Shown piece by piece: positions 52,418 to 62,241 of a DNA stretch of 64,000 bases; within the stretch, counting starts at the first letter, position 1, and each line of letters opens with the position of its first letter. Under the pieces are notes generated by a model. The model saw nothing but the letters and a program-made list of their open reading frames with translations, searched no databases and was not told the origin of the DNA. This DNA comes from Pseudomonadota bacterium (lineage in GTDB: Bacteria; Pseudomonadota; Gammaproteobacteria; Xanthomonadales; Rhodanobacteraceae). Both the position numbers and the translations under genes were made by a program. The stretch is taken from positions 1-64,000 of the forward strand of contig JAJYSM010000003.1 in assembly GCA_021793575.1 (NCBI GenBank), written 5' to 3'.

Positions 52418-52473
52418 GAGGTGCTCCGGTGAAAAATCGGGAAGGCGTGGGCGGCTCACGGTGGCCGCCCCGG

Positions 52474-52629
52474 TCAGCTGGCGCGGCGGAAGAACGCGAT
52501 GATCGCCAGGATCAGGAAGATGATGAACAGGATCTTCGCGATACCGGTGGCGGCGCCCGCAATGCCGCCGAAGCCGAGTACCGCGGCGATGATGGCGATG
52601 ACCAGAAAAACCAGTGCGTAGTGAAGCAT
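52474..52629 (-). CDS. DUF1328 small membrane protein
   Basis: [47 protein letters not shown]. Confidence 0.93.
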   Translation of the reverse strand: MLHYALVFLVIAIIAAVLGFGGIAGAATGIAKILFIIFLILAIIAFFRRAS

Positions 52630-52776
52630 GGCGGTGTCCTCTCGAAAGGGAAAGCCGGGAAGGGGAGGGCCGGAGGCGGCCGCGACAGCCGCGCGACGCC
52701 ATTCACCCATAGCCGCCGCCATGCGCATGTGAAGATGGCCGGCGCCGCCGTGCACGCGGCGCCGACGCCGACCCGG

Positions 52777-53415
52777 CTACCCGCCGGAGGCCCGCAGCGC
52801 CGGATTGAGGCTGTAGGTGCCGACGATCGCCGCGTCGGCCAGCACGTGACCGGCCATCGCCGCGCGCAGTTCGGTCAGTGTGAAGCCAGCGGCCAGGCCC
52901 AGCGTGGGCACGTCCAGTGCGCTCACGCTGAAGTGATAGTGGTGCAGCCGCGCGTCGTTCCACGGCGGGCACGGGCCGTCGTAGCCCAGGTAGGTGCCGG
53001 CCATCCCGGCGTCGCCGGCGAACCAGCCGGTGTAGTCGTTGACGCCCTGCACGCTGCCCGGCGGCCCGAACGGCTGGCGCTTGCCGCGAGGGGTGACCTC
53101 GTCGCTGCAGGCGCCGGCGGCCAGCTCGCCGCATTCGGCGGGGATGTCGGCCATCAACCAGTGCACAAACTCCACCCGCGGCAAGTCGGCCGGCACCGTG
53201 CGCCCGGGCTGGTTGACGTCGTCGCCGCGGCTGGGCACGTCGGGGTCGATGCAGGTGAGCACGAACGAGCGCGTGCCGGCCGGGGCATGCTTCCACGCCA
53301 GATGAGGGCTGCGATTGTCCGACAGCGCCACCGGCGCGTCGGCGGCCGGCTGGCCGAAGGCGAACCCGGCCGGGATCGGCTGGCCCGTTGCAAAACTGTC
53401 GCTGCGTAGCTGCAT
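52777..53415 (-). CDS. YbhB/YbcL family Raf kinase inhibitor-like protein
   Basis: SPHLAWKHAPAGTRSFVLTCIDPDVPS; FVHWLMADIPA; YDGPCPPWNDARLHHYHFSVSALD. Confidence 0.95.
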   Translation of the reverse strand: MQLRSDSFATGQPIPAGFAFGQPAADAPVALSDNRSPHLAWKHAPAGTRSFVLTCIDPDVPSRGDDVNQPGRTVPADLPRVEFVHWLMADIPAECGELAAGACSDEVTPRGKRQPFGPPGSVQGVNDYTGWFAGDAGMAGTYLGYDGPCPPWNDARLHHYHFSVSALDVPTLGLAAGFTLTELRAAMAGHVLADAAIVGTYSLNPALRASGG

Positions 53416-53477
53416 GGCATCTCTCCGTCGGAAGGAACGCTAACTATTTGGGGCGGATGGCGGCCCGGACAACCGCC

Positions 53478-54569
53478 TCACGGCTTGCGGTAGGTGACCC
53501 GATACACGGCGCCGGCCAGATCGTCGCTGACCAGCACGCTGCCGTCGGGCAGCGGCTGCACGTCGGCCGGGCGACCCCACGCGCGCTGGTTCTGCTCGAA
53601 GCCGGTCAGCAGCGGCTGGTAGGACAGCACCTTGCTGCCGTCCAGGCGCACCACCATCACCCGGTAACCGGATTTTCGGGAGCGATTCCACGAGCCGTGT
53701 TCGGCGACCAGGATCGCGCCCCGATAGCGCGCCGGAAACTGCTGCCCCCGGTAGAAGCGCATGCCCAGCGGCGCCACGTGCGCGCCGAATTTCAGCACCG
53801 GCGGCACGAATTCGCTGCAGTGGCGCCCCTTGCCGAACTCGGGGTCGAGCGTGTCGCCCTGATGGCAGTACGGATAGCCGAAATGTTCGCCGGCGCGGGT
53901 GATCTCGTTCAACTCGTCGCTGGGCATGTCGTCGCCCATCAGGTCGCGGCCGTTGTCGGTGAACCACAGGCGACCGCTACCGGGCTGCCAGTCGAAACCG
54001 ACCGAGTTGCGGATACCGCGCGCCACGTCCTGCCAGCCGCTGCCGTCGGCCTGCATGCGGATCAGCTTGGCGTAACCGGCGCCCGGCTCGCAGATGTTGC
54101 ACGGCGCACCGATCGGCACGTACAGCCTGCCGTCCGGCCCGAACGCGATGAATCTGCCGCCGTGTGCGGTTTCGCGCGGCAGCTTGTCGGTGATCAGCAC
54201 GGGCGCGGGCGGATCGTCCAGATGGCGCTCGATGTCGCGCAGCACCAGGATCCGGCGCACCGCCGAGATGTACAGGTCGCCATGGTGGAACGCCACGCCG
54301 ATCGGCTGCTGCAGGCCGCTGGCGATCACCTGCACGCGGTCGGCCACGCCGTCGCCGTGCGTGTCGGTGAGCGCGTAGACCTTGCCGGCGCTGGTCGATC
54401 CGACAAACACGGTGCCGTGCGCGCCCAGCGCCAGCTCGCGCGCGTCCGGCACCTGGTCGCTGTACAGCGCCACGTGGAAACCCGGCGGCAGCACCAGCCG
54501 ATCCAGCTGCGCCGCGGCCAGCGCCGGCAGCGGCAGCAGCGCAAGCAACAACGGCAGCAGCAGGCGCAT
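53478..54569 (-). CDS. PQQ-dependent sugar dehydrogenase (sorbosone dehydrogenase-like)
   Basis: LPPGFHVALYSDQVPDARELALGAHGTVFVGS; RFIAFGPDGRLYVPIGAPCNICEPG; GFDWQPGSGRLWFTDNGRDLMGDDMPSDELN. Confidence 0.9.
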   Translation of the reverse strand: MRLLLPLLLALLPLPALAAAQLDRLVLPPGFHVALYSDQVPDARELALGAHGTVFVGSTSAGKVYALTDTHGDGVADRVQVIASGLQQPIGVAFHHGDLYISAVRRILVLRDIERHLDDPPAPVLITDKLPRETAHGGRFIAFGPDGRLYVPIGAPCNICEPGAGYAKLIRMQADGSGWQDVARGIRNSVGFDWQPGSGRLWFTDNGRDLMGDDMPSDELNEITRAGEHFGYPYCHQGDTLDPEFGKGRHCSEFVPPVLKFGAHVAPLGMRFYRGQQFPARYRGAILVAEHGSWNRSRKSGYRVMVVRLDGSKVLSYQPLLTGFEQNQRAWGRPADVQPLPDGSVLVSDDLAGAVYRVTYRKP

Positions 54570-54741
54570 GGCAAGGCTCCCCGGGTGGCGGACGAGCAGC
54601 GTATACCGCCGCGGTCTGTCGCTGCCATCGGCCGGGCCGGCCGCGCGGCTGACATCACAGCCTGCGCAAGGGCGAATGCATGAACGCACTGGACAAGCCC
54701 ATCGCGCTGGCGCACGCCGGCCGCAGGAACTTTCGTCATCG

Positions 54742-54770
54742 CTGACATCCCGGGGTAACCGCGCTGACAT
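54742..54770. promoter_or_regulatory. Possible Pho-box-like direct repeat upstream of the TonB receptor
   Basis: CTGACAT ... CTGACAT with start-to-start spacing of 22 bp (2 x 11). Confidence 0.35.
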
Positions 54771-54833
54771 CTCCGCCCCCAAGACTTAACCGCTAAATAA
54801 CACGTCATTTGCACTCACTCGAGAGAAAAGTCC

Positions 54834-57053
54834 ATGACCATCGATTCCCTGGCGCGGCCCTCCGCGCTTGCCTCCGCCGTGGCGACTGCGCTCGGCGTGC
54901 TGCTCGTGAGCCTGCTGCCGCTGCGCAGTGCACACGCGGCGGCCGCCGTCGCGGCGACGCCGCCACAGGGCACCACCGGCACCATGGGCAGCGATACGCG
55001 GATCACCCAGCTGAAGAAGATCGTGGTGAAAATGGGTGCCGAAACCACCGGTGACCAGGCGCCTTCACAGGCGTCACTGGTGGCCACCGAGCCACAGTCG
55101 ATCATCGGCGAGCGCTACATCGAGAACGTCGCCGCCGCCACCGCCAACTACAGCGACATCGTGAAGATCGCGCCCAGCGTGTCCGACGTCGATCCGAACG
55201 GCCCCGGCCTGATGGAGTCGCAGGGCCTGTCGATACGCGGCTTCCAGAACGGCGAGTACAACGTCGCCTTCGATGGCATTCCGTGGGGCGACTCGAACGA
55301 CTTCACCCAGCACTCGACTTCCTACTTCATGCCGCAGGACATCGGCCAGGTCACCGTCGACCGCGGCCCCGGCAGCGCGCGCACGCTCGGCAACGCCACC
55401 TTCGGCGGCACCCTGTCGGTGGATTCGAAAGACCCCAGGCCGGTGATGTCGGTCAATCCGTTCTTCAGCGTGGCCAGCTTCAACACCCAGGTCGAGGGCC
55501 TGCGCTTCGATACCGGCAAGCTCGACCGGTACGGCGGCACCAGTGCCTATTTCAGTGCGAAGAATCTCAGTTCGGACGGCTATCTGACGCATGCCGGTCA
55601 GAGCCGCCAGAACTTCTTCAGCAAGGTGATCCAGCCACTGGGCAATGACACCACGCTGACCTTCGCCAGCAACCTGACCCGGCTGCACCAGAACGTGTCG
55701 CTCGGCGCCACGCAGGCGCAGATCAAGCAGTACGGTCCCAACTACGGCCTCAGCGCCGATCCCACCAGCCAGTCCTACTACGGCTACAACTACGACGACA
55801 TCAGCACCGACTTCGAGTACCTCGACCTGGAGACCATGCTGGCCGGCTGGACCGTTGGCGACAAGCTCTACACCTATGGCTATCGGCACAAGGGCTACAA
55901 CGGTTCCGACCCGAATGGCGAGCAGCCGAACGGCACCGTCTACGGGCCGAACAACGTGCCGGGCCAGCGCATGCGCATGGACTACCGCTCGATCGGCGAC
56001 ATCCTGCGGCTGAGCCACGACCTCGGCCCAGGCGAGGTGCATCTGGGCGGCTGGATCGATCGCCAGACCAACCAGCGCCTGCAGTACGAGATCGACTGGA
56101 GCAACGGCGGCGCGCTCAACGCCGTGCCGACCAGCGCCGCGGTCGATCGCTACCTGAGCGACAGCCTCACCGACATGCAGACGTATGCCGAATACCAGTG
56201 GCACGTCACCGACAAGCTGGACCTCACCGGCGGCGTCAAGTTTGTGGACTTCCGCCGCACGCTGGATGCCACGGTGAACCAGGGGACCGGCCAACCGATC
56301 AACTATGCACATTCCTGGACACGCAGCCTGCCCTCGCTGGACCTGCACTACGCGCTGAGCGACCACTGGAGCGCCTACGCACAGTGGGCCAAGGGCTTCC
56401 TGGCGCCGAACCTCAACGTGTTCTACACCGTCGACCCGTCGATGAACCAGGTCAAGCCCGAAGGCACCACCAACCAGCAGATCGGCACCGCCTGGAACAG
56501 TGATGGCCTGACCCTGTCGGTCGATGCCTACCACATCGACTTCAGCAACAAGATCTCCAGCCGCAAGATCGCCGGCCAGACCCTGTTCTACAACGCCGGT
56601 GGCGCGATCTACAAAGGCATGGAAGCGGAGGCCACGGTGGCCATCGCCCATGGCTTCAGCCTGTACGGCAACGCCTCGCGGAACAGCGCCAGAGTGAAGG
56701 CCACCGGGCAGTGGCTGCCGAATGCGCCGGATCGCACCGCCGCGCTCGGCCTGCTCTACGACGGCGGTCCGTGGTCGCTGTCACTGATCGACAAGTACGT
56801 GGGCGTGCGCTACGGCGACAGCGGCCAGACCCAGCGTCTGGGCGGCTACGCCACGGCTGATTTCGCCGCCAGCTATTCCTTCGAGCACCCGCTGCCGGAA
56901 CTGCGCGACGCCACGCTGACCTTCAAGATCGCCAACCTCGCCGACAACAAGCGGATCTACGCGCTGGCCGGCTACACCAGCCAGGACAACACGCCGCTGT
57001 ACTGGACGATCCCCGAGCGCAGCTTCGAGCTGGACGTGTCGGCGCACTTCTGA
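54834..57053 (+). CDS. TonB-dependent receptor
   Basis: Plug LSIRGFQNGEYNVAFDGIPWGDSNDF; DIGQVTVDRGPGSARTLGNATFGGTLSV; beta-barrel with terminal aromatic (DVSAHF). Confidence 0.93.
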   Translation: MTIDSLARPSALASAVATALGVLLVSLLPLRSAHAAAAVAATPPQGTTGTMGSDTRITQLKKIVVKMGAETTGDQAPSQASLVATEPQSIIGERYIENVAAATANYSDIVKIAPSVSDVDPNGPGLMESQGLSIRGFQNGEYNVAFDGIPWGDSNDFTQHSTSYFMPQDIGQVTVDRGPGSARTLGNATFGGTLSVDSKDPRPVMSVNPFFSVASFNTQVEGLRFDTGKLDRYGGTSAYFSAKNLSSDGYLTHAGQSRQNFFSKVIQPLGNDTTLTFASNLTRLHQNVSLGATQAQIKQYGPNYGLSADPTSQSYYGYNYDDISTDFEYLDLETMLAGWTVGDKLYTYGYRHKGYNGSDPNGEQPNGTVYGPNNVPGQRMRMDYRSIGDILRLSHDLGPGEVHLGGWIDRQTNQRLQYEIDWSNGGALNAVPTSAAVDRYLSDSLTDMQTYAEYQWHVTDKLDLTGGVKFVDFRRTLDATVNQGTGQPINYAHSWTRSLPSLDLHYALSDHWSAYAQWAKGFLAPNLNVFYTVDPSMNQVKPEGTTNQQIGTAWNSDGLTLSVDAYHIDFSNKISSRKIAGQTLFYNAGGAIYKGMEAEATVAIAHGFSLYGNASRNSARVKATGQWLPNAPDRTAALGLLYDGGPWSLSLIDKYVGVRYGDSGQTQRLGGYATADFAASYSFEHPLPELRDATLTFKIANLADNKRIYALAGYTSQDNTPLYWTIPERSFELDVSAHF

Positions 57054-57148
57054 GGTCAGCCAGGTGTGCGCCGGTCGTCCCCCGCGGACGACCGGCGCAG
57101 CACTGCCCGCCCGGCACGCGCCGCGGCACCTTTGACGGACATTCCTTG

Positions 57149-58657
57149 ATGAAAAACCTGCTCGCCGTAATGGCCGCCGCCGGCATGGCTTTGTCCTTTG
57201 CGCCGGTCGCCCGCGCCGGCATGCCGGCGTCGGCGATCCGCCACGTGCTGGTCATCAGCATCGATGGCCTGCACGCGACCGACCTGCAGCACTATCTCGC
57301 GGCCTATCCGCATTCGACCCTGGCCGCGCTGGCCGCCGACGGCGTGCAGTACACCGACGCCCATGCCGCGGTGCCGGCGGATTCCTTCCCCGGCCTGCTC
57401 GGCCTGATGACCGGCGGCACGCCGGCGATCACCGGCGTGTACTTCGACGTCAGCTACGCCCGCGACCTGGCCAGCTCGGAGGCCGCCTGCAGGGCCGGTC
57501 AGCTCGGAACCACGGTGGCCTTCACCGAGGCCGCCGACGGCCCGCGCGACCGCCACGGTCAACGCACGCTCGACCCCGCGCGGCTGCCGCGCCGGGCGGG
57601 ATCGTGCGCGCCGGTCTACCCGCACGATTATCTGCGCACCAACACGGTCTTCAACGTGGTGCAGGCAGCCGGCGGCTACACCGCCTGGATCGACAAGCAC
57701 CCGGTCTACGAGATCCTCAACGGCCCCGACGGCCGCGGCGTCGACGACCTCTACACGCCGGAAATCGGCGGCGACTACGAGGGCGTGCAGGCCACGCCGG
57801 CCGACCACATCACCGGCTCGATCCAGCGCACCGAACGCTACGACGCGATGAAGGCCGACGCCCTGCTCAACCAGATCGACGGCTGGACCCACGACCGCGC
57901 ACAACGCGCGCCGGTGCCGACGCTGTTCGGCATGAACATGCAGGCGGTCAACGTGGCGCAGAAGCTCGCCGGCTACCGCGACGCCCGCGGCACGCCCACG
58001 CCCTCGCTGACGAATGCGCTGGCCCACTGCGACGCGCTGCTCGGGCGCATGCGGCAGGCGCTGCAGCGGCGCGGACTGCTCGACTCCACCCTGTTCGTGG
58101 TGACCGCCAAGCACGGCAACGCGCCGATCGATCCGCGCCTGTTGCGGCATGTCGAGAAAAAAGCGCTGGCACAAACCATTCGCGCCGCCGCGCCGCACGG
58201 GCTGGCCCAGCTCACCGCCGACCAGGGCGCACTTATCTGGCTGCACGATCGCGCTGACGCGGCGCGCGTGGCCGCCACGCTGCGCGCCGCGCCGGCGTCG
58301 CTGGGCATCCGAAAGGTCATCGCCGGTGCCGGTGTAGCGCGCTACTTCGGCACCGCCACCGGCGACCCGCGCACGCCCGACCTGCTGGTGCTGCCGCAGC
58401 CGGGTGTGATCTACGGCAAGCCCGGCGACGCCAAGCTGGCCGAGCACGGCGGCTTCGACGACGACGACACCCACGTGGCGCTGCTGCTCAGCAATCCGCA
58501 GCTGCCGCAGCGCGGCGAGCAGCTAGGCATGCGCGTCAGCACCACCGAGTTGGCGCCGACCATGCTGCAAGCGCTGGGGCTTTCCGCGCAGCGCCTGCAG
58601 GCGGTGCAGGCACTGCATACGTCGTCGCTGCCGGGCGTGCGCTGGCCGGCTTTCTGA
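57149..58657 (+). CDS. Alkaline phosphatase family protein (nucleotide pyrophosphatase/phosphodiesterase-like)
   Basis: HVLVISIDGLHATDLQHYL; YTDAHAAVPADSFPGLLGLMTGG; VVTAKHGNAPID. Confidence 0.88.
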   Translation: MKNLLAVMAAAGMALSFAPVARAGMPASAIRHVLVISIDGLHATDLQHYLAAYPHSTLAALAADGVQYTDAHAAVPADSFPGLLGLMTGGTPAITGVYFDVSYARDLASSEAACRAGQLGTTVAFTEAADGPRDRHGQRTLDPARLPRRAGSCAPVYPHDYLRTNTVFNVVQAAGGYTAWIDKHPVYEILNGPDGRGVDDLYTPEIGGDYEGVQATPADHITGSIQRTERYDAMKADALLNQIDGWTHDRAQRAPVPTLFGMNMQAVNVAQKLAGYRDARGTPTPSLTNALAHCDALLGRMRQALQRRGLLDSTLFVVTAKHGNAPIDPRLLRHVEKKALAQTIRAAAPHGLAQLTADQGALIWLHDRADAARVAATLRAAPASLGIRKVIAGAGVARYFGTATGDPRTPDLLVLPQPGVIYGKPGDAKLAEHGGFDDDDTHVALLLSNPQLPQRGEQLGMRVSTTELAPTMLQALGLSAQRLQAVQALHTSSLPGVRWPAF

Positions 58658-58662
58658 GCCGT

Positions 58663-59040
58663 TCAATCCGATGCGCTGAGCGCAGGGTTCAGCAGCTCAC
58701 GCACGGTTCGCTCCAGCTGCGCCTTGCCAAACGGTTTGGGCAACAGGCGCACCTGTGGGAACTCCTGCTGCAATGCCGACTGGTCGCTGCCGGAGAGCAC
58801 CGCAAAGGGCAGTTTGCGCTCGATCAGCGCCAGCACCATGGGACGGGCGCTTTCGCCGCGCAGGTGCATGTCCAGCAACACCGCATCGACCTCGTGCGTA
58901 TCGATCTCCAGCAGCGCATGCGCCAGGGTGAGATTGACGAACACCTCGTGCCCCAGGTCGCGCAGGATGTCCTCCATCAGCATCGCAATCACCGGGTCGT
59001 CCTCGACCACCAGCAGACGCTTCGCTTCAGCAGATGTCAC
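58663..59040 (-). CDS. Single-domain response regulator
   Basis: LLVVEDDPVIAMLMEDILRDLGHEV; AVLLDMHLRGE; LLPKPFGKAQLE. Confidence 0.92.
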   Translation of the reverse strand: MTSAEAKRLLVVEDDPVIAMLMEDILRDLGHEVFVNLTLAHALLEIDTHEVDAVLLDMHLRGESARPMVLALIERKLPFAVLSGSDQSALQQEFPQVRLLPKPFGKAQLERTVRELLNPALSASD

Positions 59041-59119
59041 GTGCCCGCTCCTTCGCCCGGGATTTCGAGTCTGGCAGCCTCCGGGGTACCGCGCCAGATT
59101 GCCGGCGCACCATCGCCCC

Positions 59120-61174
59120 TCAATCGTCGTGCGTCAGGTGGGCCACGCGGGCAGCCAGCTCCGCCATGCTGAAAGGCTTGTTCAGAAGCTCCGTGCCCGG
59201 CATCGCATCGACATCGAAAATGGCCTCGGTGGCATAGCCGGTGATGAACAGCACTTTCAGCTGCGGCCGCAGTGCGCGCGCCTGGGCGGCCAGCTGCCGG
59301 CCGCCCAGGCCAGGCAGCCCCACATCGGTAATCAGCAGGTCGATGACCAGCGCGAGGGAACTCACCAACTGCAACCCACCGGGCCCGTCGTGAGCCTCGA
59401 TGCAGTGGTGCCCGAGATCCTGCAGCAGCGCCATGATCAGCTCGCGCACCGGCGGCTCGTCGTCCACCACCAGAATGGTCTTCGGCACCGTCGCGGCGGA
59501 TCGCGCAGGCCGTGATGCCGGCGACAGCTCCGTCGCGCGCTCGCCATGCAACCGCGGCAGATACAGGTGCACATCGGTACCTGCACCCAGCCGGCTGTCG
59601 ATCTGCACCATGCCACCGGACTGCCGCGCAAAGCCGTACACCATCGACAGCCCCAGGCCGGTGCCATGTCCGATCGGCTTGGTGGTGAAGAACGGCTCGA
59701 ACACGCGGCTGATGGTTTCCGGCGTCATGCCGACGCCGGTGTCGCTGACCGTCAGGCGGACGTAGTCACCCACCCCTGCCTGAGCTTGCACGGGGGCCCC
59801 GGCATCGAGCGGGCAGTTGGCGGTGCTGATGGTCAGCAAGCCGCTATCCGCCATCGCATCGCGCGCGTTGATGACCAGGTTCAGCAAGGCGTTTTCGAGC
59901 TGGTTGGGATCGCAGCGTGTCGCCCACAAGTCCGCCGACGCATGCACCTCGAGCCGGATCGCCGGGCCGAGGGTGCGGCGGAGCATTTCCGCCATCGAGT
60001 CGATCTGCGCATGGATGGACACCGCGCGCGGTTCCAGCGGCTGACGCCGGGAGAATGCCAGCAAGCGGTGCGTGAGCGCCGCGGCCCGCTGGGCCGAATG
60101 CATCGCCAGGCCGGCGCAGCGCTCGGCCTCGACACTGCGCCCCTGCGCCAGCCGGGCCTGCATCATCTCGATACCGCCGATCACGCCGGTCAGCAGGTTG
60201 TTGAAGTCGTGCGCGATACCGCCGGTGAGCTGGCCCACGGCCTCCATTTTCTGCGCCTGCCGCAGCGCCTCGTGTGCCTTCTCCAGCTCGCCGCTGCGCT
60301 CGGCCATGGCGATCTCGAGCAGGTCGGCGGCGCGCTTGCGCTCCTCGATATCGGTATTGGTGCCGATCCAGCGTTCCACGCTGCCATCCTCGGCGAGGAT
60401 CGGCACGGCGCGGGCGATGTGCCAGCGATGGACGCCATCCAGGCGGCGCAACCGGAACTCGGTCTGAAAGGGGCATCCGGTGGCCACGCTGCACGCCCAG
60501 GCCGCAGCCGCCGCGGCAATATCCTCCGGGTGCACGATGCGCGCGCGGCGAATCCCGTCCGGATCACCGGCGGCCACGCCCGCGTAGTCGTAGACACGGT
60601 CGTTGAACCAGTCCAGCGAGCCATCCGGCCGCGCCGTCCAGGCCTGGTTGGGCATCGCCTGCGCCAGACCGCGAAACTGCGCCTCGCTGCGGCGCAGCGC
60701 GCTTTCGGCACGCAATTGCACGGTCGTCTCCATGCAGGTGCAGAACATGCCTTCGATATCGCCCCGCGGGCCGCGCAACGGCGAATAGGAGAACGTGAAG
60801 CAGGCCTGTTCCTGAAAACCGTTGCGCTCGATCTGCAGCGGCAAATTCTCGAAAAATGTCGGCAGGCCGGCATAGGCGCGATCGATCAGCGGACTGATCT
60901 CATTCCAGATCTCCGGCCACACTTCGTGCATCGGCTGCGCCAGCGCCGCCGGATGCCGCCGGCCCAGGATCGGGATGTAGCCATCGTTGTACAGGCACAC
61001 GCGCTGCTTGCCCCACAGCAGGAACATCGGGAACTGCGAATTGAGCATCAGCGTGACCACGGTGCGCAGCGCGTCGGGCCACGTCTCAACGGCACCGAGC
61101 CGCGACTGCTGCCACGGATGGCTGCGCATCAGCGCACCCGCCGCGCCGCCGCCGCTGAGAAATCCGGTTTTCAT
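59120..61174 (-). CDS. Hybrid PAS/GAF sensor histidine kinase with C-terminal receiver
   Basis: EAVGQLTGGIAHDFNNLLTGVIGGIEMMQ; HATPase VSDTGVGMTPETISRVFEPFFTTKPIGHGTGLGLSMVYGFARQSGG; receiver TILVVDDEPPVRELI. Confidence 0.94.
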   Translation of the reverse strand: MKTGFLSGGGAAGALMRSHPWQQSRLGAVETWPDALRTVVTLMLNSQFPMFLLWGKQRVCLYNDGYIPILGRRHPAALAQPMHEVWPEIWNEISPLIDRAYAGLPTFFENLPLQIERNGFQEQACFTFSYSPLRGPRGDIEGMFCTCMETTVQLRAESALRRSEAQFRGLAQAMPNQAWTARPDGSLDWFNDRVYDYAGVAAGDPDGIRRARIVHPEDIAAAAAAWACSVATGCPFQTEFRLRRLDGVHRWHIARAVPILAEDGSVERWIGTNTDIEERKRAADLLEIAMAERSGELEKAHEALRQAQKMEAVGQLTGGIAHDFNNLLTGVIGGIEMMQARLAQGRSVEAERCAGLAMHSAQRAAALTHRLLAFSRRQPLEPRAVSIHAQIDSMAEMLRRTLGPAIRLEVHASADLWATRCDPNQLENALLNLVINARDAMADSGLLTISTANCPLDAGAPVQAQAGVGDYVRLTVSDTGVGMTPETISRVFEPFFTTKPIGHGTGLGLSMVYGFARQSGGMVQIDSRLGAGTDVHLYLPRLHGERATELSPASRPARSAATVPKTILVVDDEPPVRELIMALLQDLGHHCIEAHDGPGGLQLVSSLALVIDLLITDVGLPGLGGRQLAAQARALRPQLKVLFITGYATEAIFDVDAMPGTELLNKPFSMAELAARVAHLTHDD

Positions 61175-61360
61175 GCTGTCCCTGATCTACCGCCAATGTC
61201 TCCCGGATCTTAGCGCCAGACGATGAAAGACCTGCATGCGCGCCAGGTGATTCCCGTGCGGGAGCTTCGATCACCCGCTCGATCACGCCGACCGTCTCGA
61301 CGGCGCCGACCTGCTTTTGCCATGCTGCGCCGTGCCGCGATCACCTTGCCGGAGCCCCGC

Positions 61361-61783
61361 ATGACCGAGCTGCCCCCGTTCCACCTCGCCTTTCCGGTGA
61401 CTTCGCTGGCCAGCGCGCGCGCGTTCTATGGCGGCCTGCTCGGCTGTCCCGAGGGCCGCTCCAGCGACGACTGGGTGGACTTCGATTTCCACGGCCACCA
61501 GATCGTGGCGCACCTGGCGCCGGACGAAGTGCGCGCCGCTGCCGCGCACGACGTCGACGGCGACGCGGTGCCGGTGCGCCACTTCGGGCTGGTGCTGGCG
61601 CTGGACGACTGGCAGGCGCTGGCCGGGCGCCTGCGCGCGGCCGGCACGCGCTTCGTGATCGAGCCGCATATCCGCTTCGCGGGCCAGCCCGGCGAGCAGG
61701 CCACGATGTTCCTGCGCGACCCCTGCGGCAACGCGCTGGAGTTCAAGGCGTTCGCCGACCGCGCGCAGCTGTTCGCGAAATAG
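61361..61783 (+). CDS. VOC family protein (glyoxalase-like)
   Basis: FHLAFPVTSLASARAFYGGLLGCPEGRSSDDWVDFDFHGHQIVAHL; DPCGNALEFKAF. Confidence 0.92.
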   Translation: MTELPPFHLAFPVTSLASARAFYGGLLGCPEGRSSDDWVDFDFHGHQIVAHLAPDEVRAAAAHDVDGDAVPVRHFGLVLALDDWQALAGRLRAAGTRFVIEPHIRFAGQPGEQATMFLRDPCGNALEFKAFADRAQLFAK

Positions 61784-61792
61784 GCCCGCACG

Positions 61793-62014
61793 GTGGAGGC
61801 GCAGGACCTGCAGAAACTGGTGCGCGTGCGCATGCCATACGGCAAGTATCAAGGCCGGCTGCTGGCCGACCTGCCCGGCGCGTACCTGGCGTGGTTCGCG
61901 CGCAAGGGTTTCCCCGCCGGCGAGCTGGGGCACCTGCTGGCGCTGATGCTGGAGCTGGACCACAACGGGCTGTCGCCGCTGCTGGAGCCGCTGCGCGATC
62001 GATCCGGCCCGTGA
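61793..62014 (+). CDS. DUF3820 family protein
   Basis: RVRMPYGKYQGRLLADLPGAYLAWFARKGFPAGELGHLLALMLELDHNGL; GTG start. Confidence 0.92.
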   Translation: MEAQDLQKLVRVRMPYGKYQGRLLADLPGAYLAWFARKGFPAGELGHLLALMLELDHNGLSPLLEPLRDRSGP

Positions 62015-62241
62015 ATGCGTTGCCTCATCCGCTGCCGAGCGCAGGTGCGTAGCGCCGGAGCCGAAGAGTATCGGCCACCGAGTGCTGCGCCTTGGCCTGC
62101 TTGGCGCAAGCTGCGCTCAGCGCGAACGGGTTCCGCTGGCTGAGGTTCGACACCGCCCAGGAAGCGGAAACGAAGGCTCGTTGTCATGCGCTTGCAGCGC
62201 AAGCCACCGAGCATGCGGCGGACCTCCCACGGAATTCTCGC

